From: Purshia tridentata
Taxonomy: Eukaryota > Streptophyta > Magnoliopsida > Rosales > Rosaceae
Assembly: GCA_003254885.1 (NCBI GenBank)
Contig: QANT01003019.1
Location: forward strand, 1 to 38,270
Direction of reading: 5' to 3'
DNA: 38,270 nucleotides
The notes under the pieces were generated by a model. It was given only the letters and a program-made list of their open reading frames with translations, was not told where the DNA came from and made no database searches. This document shows positions 33,983-38,270 of the stretch, piece by piece (the first letter of the stretch is position 1; each line of letters opens with the position of its first letter). A program made the position numbers and the translations under genes.

Positions 33983-35012
33983 TCAAATATCCAAGCCATA
34001 CTTCAGTAGATTGATGATATATATCCTCTTCCTCTCGTCTGTCATGGCAAAAAACACCCTTAATAAGTCATGCTTACTAGCTAAAAGGTTTGTGACTTGA
34101 AACACTTGTTGTCCAGTAAGGAAATCCATTTTGCTTAATTCATCATCAAGTCTAGCTTGCAAATTTGTCAAATCTTTCTCTGTTGACAAGACATTAATAA
34201 GACCATCGAGCTTAGGACTCATTTCTGCAACAGCTTGTACCATCTTGCCAAAATTCTTACTCATATCATCATAAATCTTTGCTTTCTTACGACCATTAGC
34301 TGAAGTAGTGCTAGTACTTTGATTTGGCCTTCTAAGTTGAGTACTAGCTTGTGTGAAGGATAAATCTTCCAGCCCATCAAAGTGTGATCCCCTTTCAGCA
34401 TAGTCACTCTCATTACCATCCATAGTAACATTGTTCTGAACATTATCATTTCCTCTTATTTCCTCTTCATCATCATCTGCATTACCTGCATGTTCACCAA
34501 CAGCACGATCTCTTCCATAAATCTCTCCCAAAGCATAGTAGTGTGGAAATGGCTTTTCATACAATCCACTTGCCTCCTTTCTTGTCTACAATTAAAAAGA
34601 GATATAATTAAGTTATTTATAAAGAAATAGAAATACCAAAGACAAATAATATTAGCTTATTTACCTTCACCCATTCATCATACACAATTTTTTCACAAAC
34701 TACCATCATCTTCTCTTCATTCCAACCAAATCCACTTTGCTTCAACATTTCAGCCAAGGCACAATATTTTGACTTCAATGTCTTCACCCGTGACTCGATG
34801 TGTGGAGACGCCCTTATACCACAGCCTGGAAGTTTGGCTTCCATCATCATTTCTAATTGGCTTAAATAACCATTTTTGAATCCGTTATCCGCCTTCCACT
34901 TGGTATCATGAGATATCTCAAGCAATGCCTCAACCAATGCTGCATCTTGGGAGGTTGTCCAATAATGTTTATTCACACCCCTTCCCCGTTTCGAAGTTGC
35001 AGTAGAATTCAT
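33983..35012 (-). CDS. PIF/Harbinger accessory protein with Myb/SANT-like domain, 2 exons
   Basis: Exons 35012-34665 and 34585-33983 join into a 316-aa protein; the intron runs from GTAAAT to TGTAG. In PIF/Pong elements this second protein binds DNA, helps import the transposase into the nucleus and is required for transposition. The start MNSTATSKRGRGVNKHYWTT leads into a Myb/SANT-like domain (about 16-115; WTTSQDAALVEALLEIS, then FGWNEEKMMVVCEKIVYDEW). After it comes an aromatic block, LYEKPFPHYYALGEIYGRDR, then an acidic stretch (ADDDEEEIRGND), a basic KKAK stretch that may be a nuclear signal, and a helical C-terminus with KMDFLTGQQVF. No stop or frameshift interrupts it. The first 13 or so codons are the source of the 37-nt piece found in the transposase 3' end. 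Confidence 0.88.
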
Positions 35013-35334
35013 CCTACATGATAATAAACAAAGTAAAAAAAAATAGCAGCTAATTATATGTACATGTATTATGTAAGAAAAATTAACAAAAACATGGACA
35101 ACCAAAGCCAAACACAAATATATATCCTATCGTCGAAAACAACAACTAAAAAAATGAAAAGTCACAATATTTTCAATAGCCAGCCTTCAACGCAAAATAG
35201 CATTAAAAGGTACATTATATTCTTACACAAATAAATAATGTATTAAAAGGTACATTACATTATTACACAAATAAATAGCTAGAGCAAGCTATTATTTATT
35301 ACGTGAAAATAAACTACAAACATGAAAATCTATC

Positions 35335-35448
35335 TAGGCCATTTCCCTTCTTGCTCTCCATATATTAAAATGTTTATTCACACCCCTTCCCCGTTTCGAA
35401 GTTGCTCTCCATATAGGCCATTTCCCTTCTTGCTCTCCATATATTAAA
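35335..35448. repeat. 79-bp tandem duplication carrying a 37-nt patch copied from the Myb-like ORF
   Basis: TAGGCCATTTCCCTTCTTGC and the bases after it occur at 35335-35369 and again at 35414-35448. Between them, 35369-35405 is identical to 34964-35000 inside the start of the Myb-like gene (AATGTTTATTCACACC through CGAAGTTGC), in the same orientation. Confidence 0.9.
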
Positions 35449-36828
35449 CATTTCAATTGCAAGATTTTGCCTCCATGTAGTCCATTCATCCGATGACTCA
35501 ACATTGGTAATGTAGTCGTTAACTTCAATGTTCTCATTCACCATTTCTAACTCATGTTCCATAGGATCTATGGTCATCTCTCTTCTTATAAAATTATGGA
35601 GCATACAACACACGGAAATGATTCGACGTTGTGTTATGATGTCATAAAAGGATGGGCTTCTAAGAATTGCCCAACGCATTTTTAGAAGCCCAAAACACCT
35701 TTCAATGACATTCCTAGCCTTCGAGTGTCTCATATTGAAAAACTCCTCCGGTGTGGTGGGTTGGTTTCCTTCCCTCCATTCATTTAGGTGATAGCGTTGT
35801 CCCCTAAAAGGTGCAAGAAAACCTTTTCCATTGGTGTAGCCCGCATCTACTAAATAATAAAAGCCTAATGTAGAAAAAAAAAAATTGTTATATTCTTATA
35901 GTGTACATGTCATTAAGATATAAATATTTGAAGAAATATCAATTTATAATAGTTTGAATGTTACCATTAGGGACTTTTAAGCCATTTCTCCTAGTAATTG
36001 CATCTCTAAGGACTCTTCCATCATGTGCGGAACCTTCCCAGCCAGGTAAAACATACACAAACTGCATGTCCGGAGAACAAACACCCAAGACATTTGTTGC
36101 AATTTCATTTTTCCTTGTTCTATACTTTGGCTTTTCTGACTCTGGTACACGCACCTTAATATAGGTTCCATCTAATGCTCCTAAGCAATTCTATAATATA
36201 AGGACAAACAAAATTAATATTGCAATTTTACTTAATTAAGAATCTTTTAATCTATATTGTCATAATTTGAAATATTGCTTACCTTAAACCACTTCCAATT
36301 TCTGTCATTTGAGGTCTCAAGTATAGGCTCAGGTGTTTTCCAAAAGTCCTTTTGACATCGAATCATTGCTTTCAAACACTCATGAAAATATTTACTAATA
36401 GTTCGACCCGACCTACTAAAGTAGTAATTTATGGCACGATTCTTAACATGATGTGCAAGAATATGTAAAAACATTGCAACCATCTCCTCTATAGAAACGT
36501 TTCGGGTTCCTCGTAGTTGTCCTCTAGTGACAAGAATTTGACACAATTTATTAAATGATTGTCTATCCATTCGTAATTGTGCAATACAAGTCACATCACT
36601 CTCATAAACTAGTCCATATAGGTGTTCTAGTTGTTTGCAAATTCTATTGAATGAGCGTGTATTTGTGACCATGTTTGTAAGACGTTTTTGGGAACCTAAC
36701 CATACATAGCCACAACTAGCAGCACATAAAACAAATAGAGTCCGAATGAAGACTATCAATGTGTTTATTGTAACTTGTATTTTCCTCGAGCTTGACATAT
36801 TTAGGCAAGCCATTTGTCTACATGACAT
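35374..36828 (-). CDS. PIF/Harbinger DDE transposase, 3 exons, intact
   Basis: Exons 36828-36283, 36190-35965 and 35864-35374 join into a 420-aa frame; the introns have GTAAGC/ATAG and GTAACA/TTAG borders. The protein cuts and pastes the element at TWA sites. The N-terminal part (1-182) holds a helix-turn-helix-like region: RQSFNKLCQILVTRGQLRGT, then SIEEMVAMFLHILAHHVKNR and FSRSGRTISKYFHECLKAM. The DDE nuclease has D189 in NCLGALDGTYIKVRVP, D264 in YYLVDAGYTNGKGFLAPF and E312 in RNVIERCFGLLK, with 47 residues between the second Asp and the Glu, as expected for the superfamily. Every splice junction keeps the frame and falls between conserved motifs. The C-terminus after IWRARREMA has been extended by YMESNFETGKGCE because of the copied patch at 35369-35405. 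Whether the tail harms activity is unknown. Confidence 0.92.
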
Positions 36829-37110
36829 TGCAAAAGAAAAAAAATTGTATCAATGAAAATGAAGTTAATCAAACTCACAGTAAAATGGATTAACTTGATC
36901 ACTATAGATGGTGGTTTCATTTTCACATAATAAAAATATCAATTTTAGTGATCACTATATTTTTTTGCTGGAGACTTTCCCCATGTTCAAAATTCATGTG
37001 GGTCATTCAACTGAAATTTTATTAAAGATAGAGACATATAAATAGGTGGGTGGAGAATCAATCTAAATTCTTTTTTTTATTATAAAAGGAAATTGCATTA
37101 TACATAAAAG
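36829..37110. other. Upstream region of the transposase gene
   Basis: AT-rich DNA with no other frame. It probably includes the transposase leader and promoter; no TATA box could be chosen. Confidence 0.4.
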
Positions 37111-37114
37111 GAAA

Positions 37115-37535
37115 AAAAAAAATGAAGAGAGGAGAACGAGCTTGTAGGAAGCAGACTCAAAGAAAAAAAATTAGCAATATACATAAAAGAGATCAAACTT
37201 GCAAGCAGGAAGCAAATTCAAAAAAAAAAAAAAGCAATATACATAGAAGAGATCGGACTTGCAGGAAGCAAAAATTCAAAGACAAAAAAATAGCAATATA
37301 TACATAGAAGAGATCAAACTTGCAGGAAGTAGACTCAAAGAAAAAAAAAAGTAATATACATAAAAGAGGTCAAACTTGCAGGAAATCAAACTTACAGGAA
37401 GTAGACTCAAAGAAAAAAAAAAGCAACATACATAAAAGAGATCAAAGTTGCAGGAAGCAAATTCAAAAAACAAAAAAGCAATATACATAGAGAAGAGATC
37501 GAAGTTGCAGGAAGAAAATTCAAAGAAAAAAAAAG
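37115..37535. repeat. Minisatellite of about 60 bp, at least six copies, inside the Harbinger element
   Basis: Each unit contains AGCAATATACATAAAAGAGA followed by TC(A/G)AACTTGCAGGAAGCA, and an A-rich stretch. Copies start near 37168, 37231, 37290, 37350, 37420 and 37477. Their spacing ranges from 57 to 71 bp. The open frames here are by-products of the repeat. Confidence 0.9.
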
Positions 37536-37537
37536 AA

Positions 37538-38035
37538 GAAAAATAATCATCTAACCTGAAAATATGGAAGCAGCTGGGTTGGAGGCAGCTGGGTTGGAGG
37601 CAGCTTGGAGTTGTCTAAAGAAGATAAGAAAATCACGTTGGGTAGGTTTTGGGATTTTTTGTTGAGGGCAATTTTGGATATTCAACTAAACTGCTGGGGT
37701 AGTTTTGGAATCAAAACATATATTCCTTTTCTCCTCAATTCATTCCAAACCCCCCCCCCACCGGAATTGAACTCCTCCAAAATAAGAAAAAATAATCATC
37801 TAACCTGAAAATATGGAAGCAGTTGGGTTGGAGGCAACTGGGTTGGAGGCAGCTTGGAGTTGTCTAAAGAAGATAAGAAAATCACGTTGGGTAGGTTTTG
37901 GGATTTTTTGTTGAGGGCAATTTTGGATATTCAACTAAACTGCTGGGGTAGTTTTGGAATCAAAACATATATTCCTTTTCTCCTCAATTCATTCCAAACC
38001 CCCCCACCGGAATTGAACTCCTCCAAAATAAGGCA
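37538..38035. repeat. Tandem duplication, 249-bp unit, near the right end of the Harbinger element
   Basis: AATAATCATCTAACCTGAAA at about 37542 recurs at about 37791. The two 249-bp copies differ by a few bases, mainly in a poly-C run and in CAGCTGGG against CAGTTGGG. The frames at 37605-37808 and 37854-38039 are simply this unit translated twice, not genes. Confidence 0.9.
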
Positions 38036-38168
38036 TTGAATTCCCAAATGAATGTGGCTCCCACCATTTTTTTTTCCTTTCCAAAGTTTAGTAAACATGG
38101 GAAAGGCAATGGAAATCATTCCCAAATGCAAGTAAACGCTTGAATGGGAATGATTCCCATTGTTGCCT

Positions 38169-38196
38169 TTCCGATTACGGGTAAGTAAACGTGCCC
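38169..38196 (-). repeat. Right terminal inverted repeat of the Harbinger element
   Basis: Read inverted, GGGCACGTTTACTTACCCG and on, matching the left end. Confidence 0.9.
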
Positions 38197-38199
38197 TAA

Positions 38200-38270
38200 A
38201 TGGTATCAAAGCCCCCAATCATTGGGTTTGAGCCACCTGTTACGGTGGATCTTATGCCACTCGAGCTCGC
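38200..38270. other. Right flank; primer-binding-site-like motif
   Basis: TGGTATCAAAGCCCCC at about 38202 resembles the initiator-Met-tRNA primer binding site (TGGTATCAGAGC) of plant LTR retrotransposons. The window ends 55 bp later, so this cannot be tested here. Confidence 0.3.

Larger units (their letters stand above)
32888..38196 (-). mobile_element. PIF/Harbinger DNA transposon, 5309 bp, apparently complete
   Basis: The terminal inverted repeats match at 26 of 28 positions: GGGCACGTTTACTTA, then T or C, then CCGTAATC, then A or G, then GAA (left 32888-32915; right, inverted, 38169-38196). The outer flanks are TTA on the left and TAA on the right. Both fit the TWA target preference of PIF/Harbinger but are not identical. 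Inside are the two proteins this superfamily needs, both on the minus strand: a DDE transposase (35374-36828) and a Myb/SANT-like protein (33983-35012). Both are free of frameshifts and stops. Subterminal copies of GTTTACTAAC (33028 and 33086 areas) and TAGTAAAC on the right may be binding sites. The element is a good candidate for an autonomous copy, although activity cannot be judged from sequence. Confidence 0.92.

Noticed and set aside
37122..37488. Lys-rich plus-strand frame and Leu/Phe-rich minus-strand frame
   Set aside because: Both are translations of the 60-bp minisatellite.
37605..38039. Two near-identical plus-strand frames of 67 and 61 codons
   Set aside because: They are the two copies of the 249-bp tandem duplication in the transposon, on the strand opposite its genes.

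Overview
The window is nuclear DNA of a flowering plant, almost certainly a dicot. It is AT-rich, its genes have introns with GT/AG borders, it has a plastid-derived insertion and many plant transposons, and the gene families are plant-specific (CASP, plantacyanin, R2R3-MYB, GRAS). A woody rosid such as a member of Rosaceae is a guess from overall flavour; nothing here proves it.

Layout. 1-1.4 kb is a scrambled plastid insertion: decayed pieces of ycf1, ndhB and cemA that are not neighbours in a plastid genome. 1.5-7.7 kb is repeat-rich: a copia-like scrap, a 2.9 kb LTR with TG...CA ends and a perfect 5-bp target duplication, and a CACTA-like element. 7.9-9.7 kb carries a three-exon CASP gene on the minus strand, with a CACTA MITE in one intron and a small foldback in the other. 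12.0-12.6 kb carries a two-exon plantacyanin gene (minus). 15.7-17.4 kb carries a two-exon R2R3-MYB gene of the MYB52/54/56/105/117 group (minus). 17.5-28.2 kb is gene-poor, with microsatellites, a MULE-type MITE with a perfect 9-bp target duplication, and foldbacks. 28.2-31.5 kb carries an intact SCARECROW-LIKE 1 (SCL1) gene (plus) with a probable 5'-UTR intron and a short uORF. 32.9-38.2 kb is a 5.3 kb PIF/Harbinger transposon.

The PIF/Harbinger element is the most notable item. Its terminal inverted repeats are well preserved. After splicing, both of its genes read through without a break: a 420-aa DDE transposase with all three catalytic residues, and a 316-aa Myb/SANT-like DNA-binding partner. 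It therefore looks potentially autonomous. The transposase 3' end has been remodelled by a templated insertion of 37 nt copied from the start of the partner gene, which removes the old stop codon and adds a short tail. The DNA upstream of the transposase holds a minisatellite and a 249-bp tandem duplication.

The host genes are ordinary members of known families. CASP and plantacyanin are adjacent and on the same strand. Both families have been tied to cell-wall lignification domains, so a shared endodermal or wall role is possible but unproven. I see no clearly undescribed biological system beyond the transposon's internal rearrangements.
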